Below are positions 22,936 to 35,034 of a stretch of DNA of 64,000 bases, in pieces. The first letter of the stretch is position 1, and each line of letters opens with the position of its first letter. The notes beneath the pieces were generated by a model, which saw only the letters and a program-made list of their open reading frames with translations, did no database searches and was not told the origin of the DNA. This DNA is from Amborella trichopoda (lineage: Eukaryota > Streptophyta > Magnoliopsida > Amborellales > Amborellaceae): contig NW_006499751.1 of assembly GCF_000471905.2 (NCBI RefSeq), forward strand, positions 2,498,923-2,562,922. The letters are read 5' to 3'. A program made the position numbers and the translations under genes.

Positions 22936-22951
22936 GTTGCCCCTCTTTGAC
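22936..22951 (-). other. Polypurine tract of Tat-B
   Basis: On the minus strand AAAGAGGGGCAAC lies immediately before the TGTAGATACC start of the LTR, as expected for the plus-strand primer of an LTR retroelement. This fixes the orientation of the element. Confidence 0.7.
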
Positions 22952-22955
22952 AGTC

Positions 22956-23026
22956 CCTGTCCTTCGAGGGACAGGTGAGAGGCAAAGAACGAGACATTTT
23001 GGCGTTCCCTGTCCTTCAAGGGGCAG
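22956..23026 (-). repeat. Pair of short hairpins beside the polypurine tract
   Basis: CCTGTCC-TTCGAG-GGACAGG at 22956-22975 and a variant, CCTGTCC-TTCAAG-GGGCAGG, at 23008-23026. Two similar stem-loops within 75 bp just upstream (in element sense) of the polypurine tract. Confidence 0.7.
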
Positions 23027-23639
23027 GTGAATGTTAAAGATAAAGCAGACAATTTAAATTTCTTCCTCAAGTCACGTGGTCAGAGGGCCCACCAACTAGT
23101 CCCTCCAAGTCATTGTGCTCACTGAGCTCACCCACCTAGGGTATTTTTCCTCCTAGAGTTGTTGACGTGAGATGTTGATGAGTTATACAAGCTTAAAACT
23201 TGAGTTGGATTTTATGGCCATGCCCCATAACTTCAGGGGTTTTGTTGTTTGAAAATTTTAACCCTGGCATCTTCATTGATTTTATTAGGGTTTCCAAAGG
23301 CTGCCTGTAGGAAAGGCTTTCTATAAGATGAAATTTATCTGGTCGAATCTGAAGAGAGAGACGAGGAAGCAATGCGGCAATGCGGTAATCATCATGTACG
23401 GGTGTCCAAGCTCCTTTGTTTTAAAAGTCGTTTTAAAAATTTTGAACGTAGGAGGAGGTTTGAAATAGAACTCGGAGCAAGGTCGGGTTACAATTTTAAC
23501 AAAGAAATTAAAGTTTTTGAAAGACATATAGTGAAAATTTTGAAAAGAGAAAGATATTTCGGAAAACGGGGTTGGTTAGAAGTTTTAACTCTTGCAACCA
23601 TAGAACCCTCTAAGCAGTTTAGTGTCATGCAGCGATGGA

Positions 23640-24152
23640 CCATACACTCGACCCTTTTACATCAATACGGGGATAGACATAATACATCCGACCCTTTTAC
23701 GTCATACGGGGATAGATAGAATACACCCGAATCTTTTACGTCATACGAGGATAGACAGAGATACCTGACCTTTCACATCATATGCTGCTAGAAGGTACCT
23801 GTCTCGGCTCTTTTACGTTGCACGAGTTTGACGTTTTTTCATTGATCAAGGTGGTTGTGCCCTGGATACACCCGACCTTTTGCGTCATATAGGGCTAGAT
23901 GGTATCTGCCTCGGCTATTTTATATCGTACGAGTTTGACATTTTTCTATTGAACATGATGGTTGTGTCTTGGATCCACTTGACCATTTGCGTCGTACGGG
24001 GCTAGACGATACCTGCCTCGGCTCTTTTATGTTGCACGAGTTTGACGTTTTTTCGTTGAATAGGGTGGTTGTGCCCTGGATACATCCGACCTTTTGCATC
24101 ATACGGGCTAGACGGTACCTGTCTCGGTTCTTTTACGTCACACGAGTTTGAC
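23640..24152 (+). repeat. Tandem arrays in Tat-B 3' region (~40 and 107 bp)
   Basis: First three short units of about 40 bp (CGACCCTTTTACGTCATACGG...ATAGA) at 23649-23766. Then 107-bp units begin near 23769, 23876, 23983 and 24090 (the last partial), each CC(T/A)TTTGCGTCATACGGG, TACCTG(C/T)CTCGGCTC, CACGAGTTTGACG, GGTGGTTGTGCCCTGGATAC. No coding capacity is suggested. Confidence 0.8.
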
Positions 24153-24169
24153 AGTGAATTGAATTGGAC

Positions 24170-24345
24170 TTTAGTTGGTGGTTTAGGCTCATGCCACCGA
24201 GGAGCATTCTCTCTTTTTGATTTTTTTATTTTCTGAAAAATTGGTTGGCAGTTTAGGCTCGTGCCACCAAGGAGCGTGTTCTTTTTTTTATTTTTTTTGG
24301 GAAATTGGTTGGCAGTTTAGGCTTATGCCACGAGGAGCGATTGAA
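24170..24345 (+). repeat. Three ~65-70-bp repeats in Tat-B 3' region
   Basis: Units begin near 24175, 24245 and 24307 with TTGGTTGGCAGTTTAGGCTC, then (G/A)TGCCACC(G/A)AGGAGC and a T-rich tail. The CAGTTTAGG core recalls the arrays of the GP elements, but the similarity is short. Confidence 0.7.
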
Positions 24346-24460
24346 ATTTTTGAAAATTAATTAAAATATTTGAAAACACCAGTAAAAACACATGGAAAAA
24401 CCAAATTTGGCTATCAGAAGTTTCTAAATTAAGTGGATGCATTTTTGGGAAAAATATTTT

Positions 24461-24920
24461 GGGCAACACTAGGCGTGTGTCCCGGGCGGCATAGGTGGTA
24501 TCACTCAGGTCTAGGTGACACGGCTAGTGTTCCCCACCAATTTTTTTTTTTTATATTAAGTGGAAACATCTGGGGATTGAAAAAAAAATTTTTGGACAAA
24601 AAGATTTGTGTGACATGCTTGGTGTCGCCCCCACAAGATGGACGTGTCGCCCATAAAAAAAAAATTATTTATTTTATGTGGAAAGTTTAAGACTAGAAAA
24701 AAAAAAAAAAAGTTCTATAAACAAGATTTTTGCGACACCAGTGGTGTCGCCCTCGTACATTGGGTGATACTAGCCATGTCGCTCAACAAAAAAATTTTAT
24801 TTTTTATTTTTTATTTTTTGACAATGGGATAAGAAAAGTGTCTTGTTTCAAAAAACGTTGTGGGCGACACGGGGGGGTCCCCCAGCCTGAGTACGGAGTT
24901 AGGCAACACTAGGCGTGTAG
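24461..24920 (+). repeat. Cluster of GGGCGACAC/GTGTCGCCC hairpin motifs
   Basis: Modules near 24461-24537, 24608-24650, 24731-24785 and 24861-24920, separated by A/T-rich spacers ending in A-runs. The best is 24732-24750, GCGACACCA, G, TGGTGTCGC, a perfect 9-bp stem. Others are degenerate versions of the same palindrome. Confidence 0.75.
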
Positions 24921-25159
24921 CCCCGACCTCTGACCTCAAAAATTGATATTTATCGTTTTTGCTGGGTTTTTGGGTTATCTAAACCCTCTATCGGCCGAAC
25001 TGGACAACTACAGGACGTTTTGGGTCAGATTTCATTTTTTTTCTATAAAAATCACCCCCCTTCCCATTTTTATATCATATTTCAATCTCTTTTCTTTTTT
25101 CTTCCCATCTTCATCATTTCCCCTATGATTTTACTGGTTTTTCTTGTTCTCACCTCAGG

Positions 25160-26960
25160 CTTTCATGGCTCCTAGGAAGGACAACACTATTTCCAAGGGC
25201 AAGGAAGGTTTTCGAGCGAATTAACAATGAAGGAGAGGAGGAGGATTCCCTTATTTTTTCTAGGGTTAGGCACTTCCCTGGGGGTATTCCCTCCCACATC
25301 TCACAGGGCCGTCGATCGGGTGAGGTTCCTAGGCGGGTCAATGGTTTCCCTACCATTGGGCCTTGGTTTAGGGATTGGTTTCTTTCTGCTCGTTAATGAC
25401 CAGAGCTCATGGCCTTTTTGGCTTCAGTTTCTATGATAGGTATCTTGAACAGGGCCTCTTTCCATGTGAACTTTTCGCTCCTCGAGGCTCTTGCTGAGAG
25501 GTTCAACTATCAAATGAACACCTTCTTCCTTCCTACAGGCGAAACAATGCCAACATTGGAGGAAGTTTCCAGGGTTTCTGGTTTGAGCTTGGCCGATTGC
25601 GTATCAACCGTCTAATGCCACCGACAATCATTCCATCATGGGTGCGAGACTGTTGGGGGCTACCTAATCTTCACATAGTCAATGGATCGATATGGAGTTG
25701 CTGGTCCAAAATCGAGAGCGGTCTCCGATCGTCGAACAGAGTCATATTTTTCTTTTCGTGCTGTTGGGCTCCTTTTTTTTTTCATGTGGTAGTAAGACGG
25801 TTCGTAGTTCTCTTGTTCCTTTATTCCATGCCTTTTGGGAGCGAGCGAGTTACGCCATTGTCCCGGCTGTGCTGGCAGGCATTTATCGGGGTCCTCATGA
25901 CCGGGTCACATGAGGCGACCGATTCTTAAGGGTAGTATCTTGATTTTGCGGGCATATTTTCAAACTCAATTTCATTTTATTTTGCCCCTGCAACTCTATT
26001 TTTCTTCTGGTTTTGGCCTTGGAACTCATATTTTTGCCATAAGAATGTACTGGAAAAAGCCCAGACTGAATCAGGATGGTCTCAGTTGGGCGACACTGGT
26101 GGTGTCGCCCTGGCAACACTGCCAATGTCCCCCACACAGGCTGGGTGAGACCACTAGTGTCGCCTAGGTCATATTGCCTCAGACCTCTCTGGGGTCCAAG
26201 GTTTCTATTTACTGACCTTTTGGGGTGATTTTGGCTCATGCTATCTGTAGACTTGGGCCTATGAACACAGTGCCATTGTCCTTCCTCCTCGATCAACGAT
26301 GGCTGTATCTGCTGCTCTGGGTTTGACATATGTCAGTGATACCACCCAGCCTCGTGATGTAAATTATTATCAACGAGTTTTGAAGGAGTTGTCGTCTTTT
26401 GATTAGGTGATCAGGGGTCTTGAGAATGTGTCCCTGTTTTTACTTGCCATGGGGCATTCATGCCTCATTCTGGCGGGGCAACACTTCACAGCAGGGTATT
26501 TCCCTTAAAGGGTGCTTCGCTAGTTTTGCCATACTCAAAATTACACTTCTCCTGGAGAGGAGATCGATCGTCGCCCTATCTTTCCGCTTCGAAGACATTC
26601 TTCCACGCTTCTTGTTAAGGTAGGTTTTTCATGGAAGGGGAAAAATCTTCTTCCAGTGAGGGGTTGATCAAGCAAGACAAGCCCACGACCACTTCCAACT
26701 ACGGTTCTTGGTGGGAACGTGCCTGTCTTCTTCCACTATGTCCCAGATCTTCGAGACTTTGTGGCGAACCTTCTGCTCCTGCTCAGGATCTCGTGCCTCC
26801 TCGAGAAGATGCCGCCTCTTGTTCAAATAAACGAATCTAATTCAATGAAGATGTGTCTGACATCAGCTTGGAAGAGGCTGAAGTCGATTTGGCACGATGG
26901 GTGGCCGTCGTGGCGAAACTCAAGGAGAAGGATGTTGATCTGAAGCCAAAGACTGAATAG
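25160..26960 (+). pseudogene. Plant-mobile-domain-like antisense frame in Tat-B (fossil)
   Basis: On the plus strand, opposite to gag-pol, the segment at 25409-25615 reads LLEALAERFNYQMNTFFLPT followed by TPTLEEVSRVSGL-like sequence. This matches the start of the plant mobile domain (aminotransferase-like family), which usually has LL..LVERW..ETHTFHLP followed by TPTLEDV. Further coherent protein-like text continues to about 26950, ending in a charged segment. Plant Tat and related Ty3/gypsy elements are known to carry extra reading frames between integrase and the 3' LTR, some antisense and some with this domain. The copy is broken. Confidence 0.6.
26088..26166 (+). repeat. Perfect 9-bp-stem hairpin and partner motifs
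   Basis: GGGCGACAC, five bases, GTGTCGCCC at 26088-26110, followed by a degenerate GGCAACACTG..AATGTCCCC and by GACCACTAGTGTCGCC. It has the same two-part layout as at 54113 and 54771. Confidence 0.8.
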
Positions 26961-28149
26961 ACAAATATTTTATATTTATTATTATTTTTCTCTTGGCATG
27001 AATAAGTTGATCTCATGATCACCATTATTTTTCAGTAGTTTTATTTTCATTGATGTCTGTTAGAATAGTAGAAATTTCTGTCTCGCAACCAGAGTTTGAT
27101 GGCATGAACGCCTATAATAAACCTATTTCAATAGATGAATATAGTCGGTATTTTGAGATATCCAGAATTTTGTTTTCTATTCTGCCTAACGTCTTTTTTT
27201 TTTATTGCCCCTGTTGGGGGGTCCTTTAACTTGTACGTACCGAATTGATTCGTTGAAGCATAGCGGGATACTTTCTTTGCGAGCACTTTTCACACTTAAT
27301 TTTAACAAACTCAACCCCCTAGTTGTATGGTTTTTGTCTCGAATTTTAGGCTATCGGATGCATACATAGGGATGAGCTCGCCTCAGGGAATCCAGTCGAG
27401 AGAAAACCACTCTCAGACCAGCCAATTTCGTCATTGGAGAGGTTCACCCATCTTCGATATGTGATATTTGGTAGTTATACTCATACAACCATGGAGTGCC
27501 TGGCTAGTTTCAAGCCTTCATAACAGGCGTAGGAAGTTGGCTTCGAGAGCGAGACTAGATGACTAACAGTTTAACCTCTTGTAGTGATGGAGGAAGTCCT
27601 TTCTAAAAGAGTTTTGTTTTTGAAAATGGATGATTTAAAAAGCATTTTCAAAAGGGATGGGCCTTACAATTTTTTAACCTGTGGCCCCTTTGGTGGTCAT
27701 TTTCTTTAGTATGTTTTACCCGTAGATGAAGAAAGGATTTCCTTGTGGGATCGTGAGAACTCAAAGGTCTCAAAGTTATCCTTTTACCTTTCGAGCTTTC
27801 ATCCTGTGCTTCGCTGGTCTGTGAAGAGTTCTCTGGACTCTTGCCAGGCTTCCATCTTGGAGAAGTCTCGATGTTCTTCCAGGGTTTGTCGCAGTCACTT
27901 CGGTTTTTCATTCACCCTCTCACATCTTTATGAGTTGGTTCTGTTGGGAACCTGCAGGGGTAAGGGAGGAGTCTTCATCCTCAGAGTCTTCTTGTGCAGT
28001 ATTGTTGGAACTTGCAAGTACTTGCTTTTTGAATCGAAAGCTCCTTCTTGAAGATTTTTTATTTTTTATTTTTTCTTTTTTACCCGTGATGCCTTTTTAG
28101 GTTTTCACCATGTCCATTTTTTTTGTTTTTTTGTTTTTTTTTTTTTTTT
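26961..28149. mobile_element. Tat-B 3' region, non-coding part
   Basis: No domain seen in either direction. At 28050-28149 there are two TGATGCCT..T(T/C)AGGTTTTCACCATG words followed by long T-runs. The same word and T-run appear in GP-A at 15550-15590. Otherwise nothing recognisable. Confidence 0.5.
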
Positions 28150-28814
28150 TTTTGTGATGCCTGTTCAGGTTTTCACCATGTTTTTAAGCCCGTTACGGGT
28201 AGTTATCTCGAACTTTTTTCACACCTTAGTGACCTTTTCATTTTTGAGATTGGATCCGTTGTCAGTAATGATTGACTCAGGAACACCAATTCTGAATACA
28301 ATATTGTTCTTTATGAAATGGGCAACATGTTGTCCCTCAATTTTGACAAATGATGCGGCCTCTACCCATTTTGTGAAGTACTCTGTAGCCGTTAATATAA
28401 AATGATGGCGTTTGAGGCTTTTGGTGAGATCATTCCGATAATATCAAGACCCCACATGGAAAAGGGCCATACATGCGATGTTGAGTTGAGTGGTACAGAT
28501 GGTGCACGGATGAGGTCTCCATAGAGTTGACATTTGACATACCTCTTAACGAACTTCCAATAATTTTCGGCCATGGTGGACCAGTAATAGCCTTGAAACC
28601 TGATTTTTTGAGCTAAGGCGGCTGCCCCAGAATGACCTCCTTCATTATGTAATTCTGTCAGTACTTGGTCAATTTCTGGCTGATTGAGACATCGTAAAAT
28701 GATGTCATCGAAGGATTTCTTGAACAGGAGATCACCTCTTACTAAGAATCCCATAGAAAACCTTCGAAGGGCTTCTTTATCTTTTTTTGGTGGCTCCTTC
28801 GGGGTATAAACCAT
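28150..28814 (-). pseudogene. Tat-B integrase region (fossil)
   Basis: Minus strand. The N-terminal zinc region (a GGHSGAAALAQKI-type block, then VKRYVKCQLYG) is followed by the start of the catalytic core (WPFSMWGLDIIGMI), and further by TATEYFTKWVEA and SIITDNGSNL, both typical of Ty3/gypsy integrase. Broken copy. Confidence 0.85.
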
Positions 28815-29229
28815 CTTTCAACAGGGACAGAACATCGTGGAACCATGGTTTTGCCTTAACTAGTGCATCTGTAGCCACGAGAGACACTTCCCCAGCGTTC
28901 TCATTTTCTTGCTCTATTTCTACTTCGATCCTTGGTGGGGAAGGATCATATTTGTTCTTGATGTATAATGACAGTGTGGTGATTTCTGGAGGAATATCAA
29001 CCATTGAAGCAAGGGTCGCAAGGGTATCAGCGAACCAATTTTTTTCCTTAGTTACGTGATGAAAGGTGAGTTTCTTAAAATATGGGATCATCTTTTCCAC
29101 CTTTTCTTGATAGGGTTTGAGCTTTTCTTCTTTCACCTTCCAAATCCCTTGAACTTGGTTTATGATGAGTAAAGAATTACCAATCACTCGTATTTCTTGG
29201 ACTTTCATTTCCATAGCATTTCGAGCCAA
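28777..29229 (-). pseudogene. Tat-B second RNase H region (fossil)
   Basis: Minus strand. VIGNSLLIINQVQGIWKVKE, LKPYQEKVE, and NWFADTLATLASM form the pattern of the additional, archaeal-type RNase H that marks the plant Tat lineage (Ogre/Retand relatives). Position between the ordinary RNase H and integrase is as expected. Broken copy. Confidence 0.85.
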
Positions 29230-29375
29230 GCTATCAAGGATTCATATTCAGCAACGTTATAGGTACATGGGAAATTCCATCTGATGGCTATTGGCATTAA
29301 AATCTTCTCAAACTAGTACAATATGATTCCTATACCTGACCCGTATTTGTTTCTTGCACAGTCAAAGTATAGCTT

Positions 29376-29813
29376 TCAAATTGAGTCCTCAATTGTGAAG
29401 AGGTTCTCATCACGGAGATCCATGTTAACAGGGGTGTTATTTGGCAGTGCGTGTTCAGCTACGTGGTCAGCAATGACTTGTCCTCTGATCGATTTTTGAG
29501 TAACATATTCGATCTCAAACTCGCTCAATAGTATTTTCCACTTCACCAAATGTCCGTTAAGGACTGGTCTCTCTAATAGGTACATGAGTGGGTCTATTTT
29601 TGAGATGAGCTTTACTGTATGAGATAAGACATAATGTCTTAATTTATGCATAAACCACCCAAGTTTTAAGCAATGCTTCTCCACGTCCATGTATCTTGTC
29701 TCATAGTCGACCACGGTTTTGCTGATGTAGTATATCGTTTGTTCTTTTCCATGGTGTCTTATTGTCTTAACATTGTCCCCATGGTCTTGTCTTTCACAGA
29801 TATGTATATGCAC
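29376..29813 (-). pseudogene. Tat-B RNase H region (fossil)
   Basis: Minus strand. TIYYISKTVVDYETRYMDVE, LKLGWFMHKLRHY and the LLERPVLNGHLVKWKILLSE block are the usual end of the Ty3/gypsy reverse transcriptase-RNase H unit. Broken copy. Confidence 0.85.
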
Positions 29814-30879
29814 ATGGGTTTATCTAGACTAGAAGGGCTAAGGATGGGATGGTTGGTTAGGTACTCCTTAATTTGGTTGAATGCCTCTTGGCATTCATTG
29901 TCCCATATGAATGGGGTACCTTTCTTAAGGAGCCTATTGAACGACGTGCACTTGTCTGCCAGTTGTAAAATAAAATGCCTTATGGCTTGTATGCGACCTT
30001 GATGCTCATGGATTTCTCTGATGTTCCGGGGTGGGGGCATTTCAGTGATGGCTCGTATTTTGGACGAGTCCACCTCAATGCCCCTTTGACTCACTATAAA
30101 CCTTAGTAATTTACTGGATTCAACTCCAAAAGCACATTCCTGTGGATTGAGTTTGAGTTGATGTTTCTGGAGTCTTTCAAAAATGGTTCTCAGGTTGGTG
30201 AGATGATCAGACTTGGTGTTCGACTTGACCAGAATGTGGTCAACATAGTCTTCCAAGATGGTGTGCATCAAGTTGTGGAAGATGCTAGTCATTGCCGACT
30301 GATAAGTTGCCCCTGCATTTTTTAGGCCAAAGGGCATGACATAGTAGCAATAAGTTCCCCATTGTGTTATGAATGTATTCTTGGTCTAGTCTTCTTCTGC
30401 CCTGAGGATCAGGTTGTAACCTAAGAAGCCGTCTATGAATGACAACATTTCGTGCCCCGCAGTGTTGTCGACCAAGGCATCTATATTTGGTAATGGGAAA
30501 TTGTATTTTGGGCTTACCTTGTTGAGGTCTCTGTAGTCGACACACACTTGGATCCTCCCGTCTTTTTTAATTACAACTACTATGTTGGCCAACCATTCTA
30601 AGTAATCGATGGGGGTGATGAACTTCGCCTTGAGCAGTTTGTCGATTTCTTTCTTAATTTGATCTCAAGGTGAGTCTTTTGAAGTCGAAGTTTCTGCCTT
30701 ACAGGCTTTGCTCCATCGTTGAATATTAGGTGGTGTTGCACTAATGTGGGATCTAGCCCTGACATATCATCGTATAACCCAATGAAGACATCGTAATATT
30801 CCTTGAGAAATGAAATCATATTTTTTCGCTCCTCAGGAGATAGGGAGGTTTCAGTCTTGGTTAACCTTAGGTCCTTCAA
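29759..30879 (-). pseudogene. Tat-B reverse transcriptase region (fossil)
   Basis: Minus strand blocks in the Ty3/gypsy order: KPVRQKLRL; VVIKKDGRIQVCVDYRDLNK; MPFGLKNAGATYQ; a recognisable active-site block; NPQECAFGV; PPPRNIREI; and FIWDNECQEAF. Broken copy. Confidence 0.9.
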
Positions 30880-31798
30880 AGTTCTTAGGCTTAGGTCAAT
30901 CGTCTCTTCGTTGATAGCCGTTGGGTCACCATCGAACCTCTTCTTGAATTGCTCAGCAAGGGAAGTAAGTTCCTCAAGTTGAGGGATTCTTCAGACTCTT
31001 GGCTCTCTTGATCTTCATCTTGGTCATCCAATTCGTTGTCTTAAGTATTGTGCACCGTTATCAGGCTATCTTCAATGTTTGCGATTTTTGAAAATTCTTT
31101 TTCATTATTATCAATTTTAACATGTTTTGAACTTTCAGCGAATTTTGAAATGTTGCAAGAGGTGTCCCTTATGGGACTTGTGAGAGAAATGTTGGGGACT
31201 AGATGCATAGGGTGGTTAGATGGCCACCCCACGCCCATCCGGTTTTTGGCACCGGGACTTGAAGGTGCCGCTGGTATGCTTCTAGAGATTCTCAAGATAG
31301 AAGAGTGATCGACCAATTCTGTTCCTAGGTTTGGATCGGCGGATGAGCACGCTTGGTTGTGTTAGAGCCGATTGTGTACACCCTCAAATCCAGGTCAACA
31401 AAAAGGTCTTAAATCCCTAGTTCTTGTGTGTGTTGAGATATGGAAGAAGAATTCCTGACTTTTGGGGAATCAAGGATGACCTTTAGTCGTTTTGAAGGAT
31501 GAGCATCGAGAGAGTCGAGGCTTTGAATGCTTCTAGATACAAAGCCCGGATAACTTGAAGGCTTCATCCAGTTTTGAAATAGGACGAAAGGACACCCGAT
31601 ACCTCTTCAATCCTCGCTTTCTGTTTCGGCTTGGAGTGATTTAGAAATTGCCTCTGTTACGCCTTGCCCTTGACTCCCCAAGCCTTGTCCTGAATTGAAG
31701 CATTGGGAGAAGAGTATGTGCCAAGCTTCGAGGAACCCGAAACTCTATCGATGTTGACATCGGATAATGTCATCCATCGATGCAGAAGTTAACGAAAT

Positions 31799-32263
31799 TT
31801 AAGGAACAGGGTCGCCAGCCTCTAGGCGTAAGGTGGAACAATCGGCTTGCTCGAAGGAAGCGAATGGGATTTCTCCAAGCTCGACCCGTACGGCTAGCTT
31901 CTTGTTATATATACTAGGATTGAGAAAAGTAAGGGGTTTAGCACATACCTTCGTGACGCTGTTTTTAATCGGAAATTTGACGCATTGATAGAGTGTAGAG
32001 GTGACCACGAGGTTTTCATGCAGCCATCGTCTTCTTAGCAGCATGTTGAATGAAGGTTTTATGTCCAAGACATAAAACTTTATCACTTGGGCAGTAGGGC
32101 CGATCTTAAGGACGAGAGGCAGTATGCATTCAGCTTGTCTCTTAGTCTTGTCATATGCAATGATAGTTAGTTGACATGGTTCGAAATCATTTGGTCTTTT
32201 GCCTATCTTCTTTACTGTTTTCATAGGGCATATGTTTAAGGATGCCTCATTATCAACAAGCAC
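31799..32263 (-). pseudogene. Tat-B protease region (fossil)
   Basis: Minus strand. MLVDNEASLNICP is the aspartic-protease region of plant Ty3/gypsy elements (usually VDNGSALNVCP), followed by FYVLDIKPSFNMLLRRRWLH, a common block near its end. The sequence between this and the reverse transcriptase (30880-31798) is linker with no recognised domain. Broken copy. Confidence 0.8.
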
Positions 32264-32401
32264 TCTCTGTATCTCATATCCTTACATGAAAATGGTGATG
32301 TGCAGGGCTTGGACATGAAAGCGATTAAAGCTGGCTGGGATGTCATCGTCGGTGAATATGATTGGCGTTGGTGCCATCATTGGTTGATCATTCCGCATAA
32401 C

Positions 32402-34620
32402 TCATCCTACTAGGTTTTTGATCCGAATGTGTGTTTTGGCGAGGACCTTTTCGATTAGGGCTCGGGGTGCTATTGAATTGGCAAGCAGCTCCAGGATGGA
32501 GATTTGAGCCTGGATCTTCTCGAGATGAGCCAGTAGATCGTAGGTGGTTGTGGATCCTTGAATTTCTTTATTCGGTTTGTGATCTGCGACCCCTGCTGGT
32601 TGTCTAGCTTTTGAGTTGTTTCTCATTCTTTCGTCGAGAATAGCTGACATCAATTGAATGGGTTTGAACATTCAGCCTCTTCAGGTTAGAGAATCAACCT
32701 CGCCAGTCTGAAGCTCGATAGGATCAGCCGTAGCAAGAGTAATGGGAGACTTTGGGATGTTGGCCCCTTGTTTGGAAGATGATCCCTTTTCATTGAACCT
32801 GACCATATCATTCTCTAGTGTGTCATCTTCGTCATATCGATCCCACTTAGGTGGATCATCGAAGTTTGGAGGTGAAGAGCTTCCTCTTAGAAGGCTCAAA
32901 AGATCTTCTTCGGGCCCTTGAAAGTGATGATCACAAGCAAATATGAATTGACTAGGATCATCTTCTTCGTCTCCATTCTCAACCATGTAAATGACAACGT
33001 TCTCTTTCGCGTTGTCTTGAGCTCCAGGCTTTTCGGTCGTTGTGACCATATTTTTAGGGAGAGGATTTGCGAAGATACCCATCTTTTGATTAGGTTCTTC
33101 GACAGATTGATTCCCTTTGTTATTGTTTTTGTTCTTATTTTGGGGAGTCTTTATTGGTTTATTGTCGGGCTTGGTGCTGAGGGGTGTCCCTCTAGCCCTT
33201 TCAGGTCACGCCACCCACTCAATCATGTAGTCGAAAGAGTGGGGGATAAGACCTTAGCTGGAGAAGGTCATGTATTCAGGAGCGACATTCTTTAAGACTA
33301 TGGAGATATTAGCTGGGTCTGTACGCGGAAATTCTATGACTTGCTTCGCTGCCTCGCCGAATCGACCAATGAAATCCTCGAAGGATTGTCCTTGATTTTG
33401 TTTCATTGCATTAAGCTCGCCCAGGGAGAGAGGTCTAGGTGTCAACCTGCAGTAGTGAGAGACGAATAGGTTGAACATTTCGTCTGGAGTGATGTGTGGT
33501 TTATCAAACATTGTTCTCTGATGCCAGTTCAAGGCATCACTGGTAAATGTTTCGTGAAAATATGATGTTCAGCTGGTTAGGCCTGCCTCACAAAGTTTGA
33601 ACGGAGAGGAGGTACGCATTACCTTGAGTGTCTAGATCACTCTTCTCATTGGACTTATTTCTAAATTTTGGAATGAAAAATCCTAGGGGAAGGTCTTCCA
33701 TGCCTCTAAGGGTCTCATGAACATAGGCCTTCGGGGGTAGAATTTCAAGCATTCCCATCCTTACAAGCATGTCCTGCATTACTTTTAAGGTTCCTTATTG
33801 TTGGGTATTTGGCATGACAGTAGGCCCACCGGTCGGTGGGTTCCCAAGTGTAGACTGATGAGTTGAGACTTGGGTACATGTTCGCCTTCATGGGCCTGAG
33901 ATTGATGAGCCACAGTCACTGGGGTGGTTTGATACATTTGTGCCTGAAGGGCATACTGACCCATAGGTGTAGCCACCGGTTGCGAAAATTGCACGGTTTG
34001 TTGGACTGGATGAACTAGAAGGACCGATTGAAGAATCAGCTGACTCGGCTGTGCTAGCGGTGACCTATACCTCTAACTTGGTTTGGGTTCGATCCATAAG
34101 CTAGGGCATGAACGGTGTAACCTAGGTCAACTAGACTTTTAAGGGAAGCTTGGATGTCTATTTCGCCTAAGGGTTAGATCCCCTAGACCTAGGTGGGTCT
34201 TGATTTTGAGATTACTGTGCCTCGAGCTTATCTCGGTTCGAGTTATCGAAATTGGCATTAGATCCTGTATGAATTTCTTCCCTCACTCGACTTCTACTTT
34301 GGTTGCCTAAAATCCTCTGTAGGGCGACACCTAGTCAGACCCCTTGACTATTTAATGTTTTTTGGGCGGAACCGACTTTTCGGCCAACACAAATTTTAGT
34401 ATTAGGAGTGGACCCATGGGATTCTTCCTCTAATTGAAGACCTGAGCATTGGATAATTGATAGATAATACCAAGGGATCTCAACATACTGATCCCTAAGT
34501 TTGGGCAGGTTAGGCTTAGAGTCGGCCGTGGAGCGATCATCATAGTCGCCTTGAGTGACTGACATGGTGATTGCTTTTAGCGCGGTTCTAGAATTTAGAC
34601 TTGGGTAAGAGCTAGACACG
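32402..34620 (-). pseudogene. Tat-B gag region (fossil)
   Basis: Minus strand. The clearest part, 33254-33532, contains NWHQRT at the start and LSLGELNAMKQNQGQSFEDF with RFGEAAKQV, the retrotransposon gag domain. Glutamine-rich N-terminal sequence (33785-33994) and acidic C-terminal sequence (32681-33082) flank it. Broken copy with several breaks. Confidence 0.8.
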
Positions 34621-35034
34621 ATGACCTAGGGAAAACCTAGCATGACTCTAGGGTCAAAACCTTAATTAAGACCTAGGCTAAGACTATACTGGAACCTAGA
34701 CTTGCTAGACTCAAGGGGTTGGGTTTAGACCCTGAACTAGGGTAGGCCTAGTCTAGCTCTAGAGGAAACTCTATGTTTAGAACTATGCTAGTACTTAGAC
34801 TAAGATCTAAATAAGATGGGTATGAGTCTTGGCTCGGACTAAGAGTGGGTCTAGGTTCGGACTTGTGGTGTGAGCATGATTCGAACCTGGACTGAGCTGG
34901 GTGCAAGCCTAGGCATAGACCTAGAGGGTTGTGATAATCAGACAGAGTATGGGCCCGGACTGGATCAAAGTTGAGCTAGGCACGAGCCTTCAGCTCAGAC
35001 CAAAAGGGGATTTAGGTTCAGACCAAAGAGTGTG
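34621..35034 (-). mobile_element. Tat-B leader, left of GP-C insertion
   Basis: Low-complexity sequence with repeated CTAGAC/CTAGG(C/T) words and ...GACCTAG..., no reading frame of interest. The same style of sequence (AGTTGGGTACAAGCCTGGAC, CTCTGACCAAAAG) continues at 53176-53270 on the far side of GP-C, which supports the view that the two were one leader before the insertion. Confidence 0.65.
35030..35034 (+). repeat. Target duplication left of GP-C (GTGTG)
   Basis: GTGTG immediately before the LTR start TTGGAAGG at 35035, matched by GTGTG at 53171-53175 after the right LTR. Confidence 0.75.
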
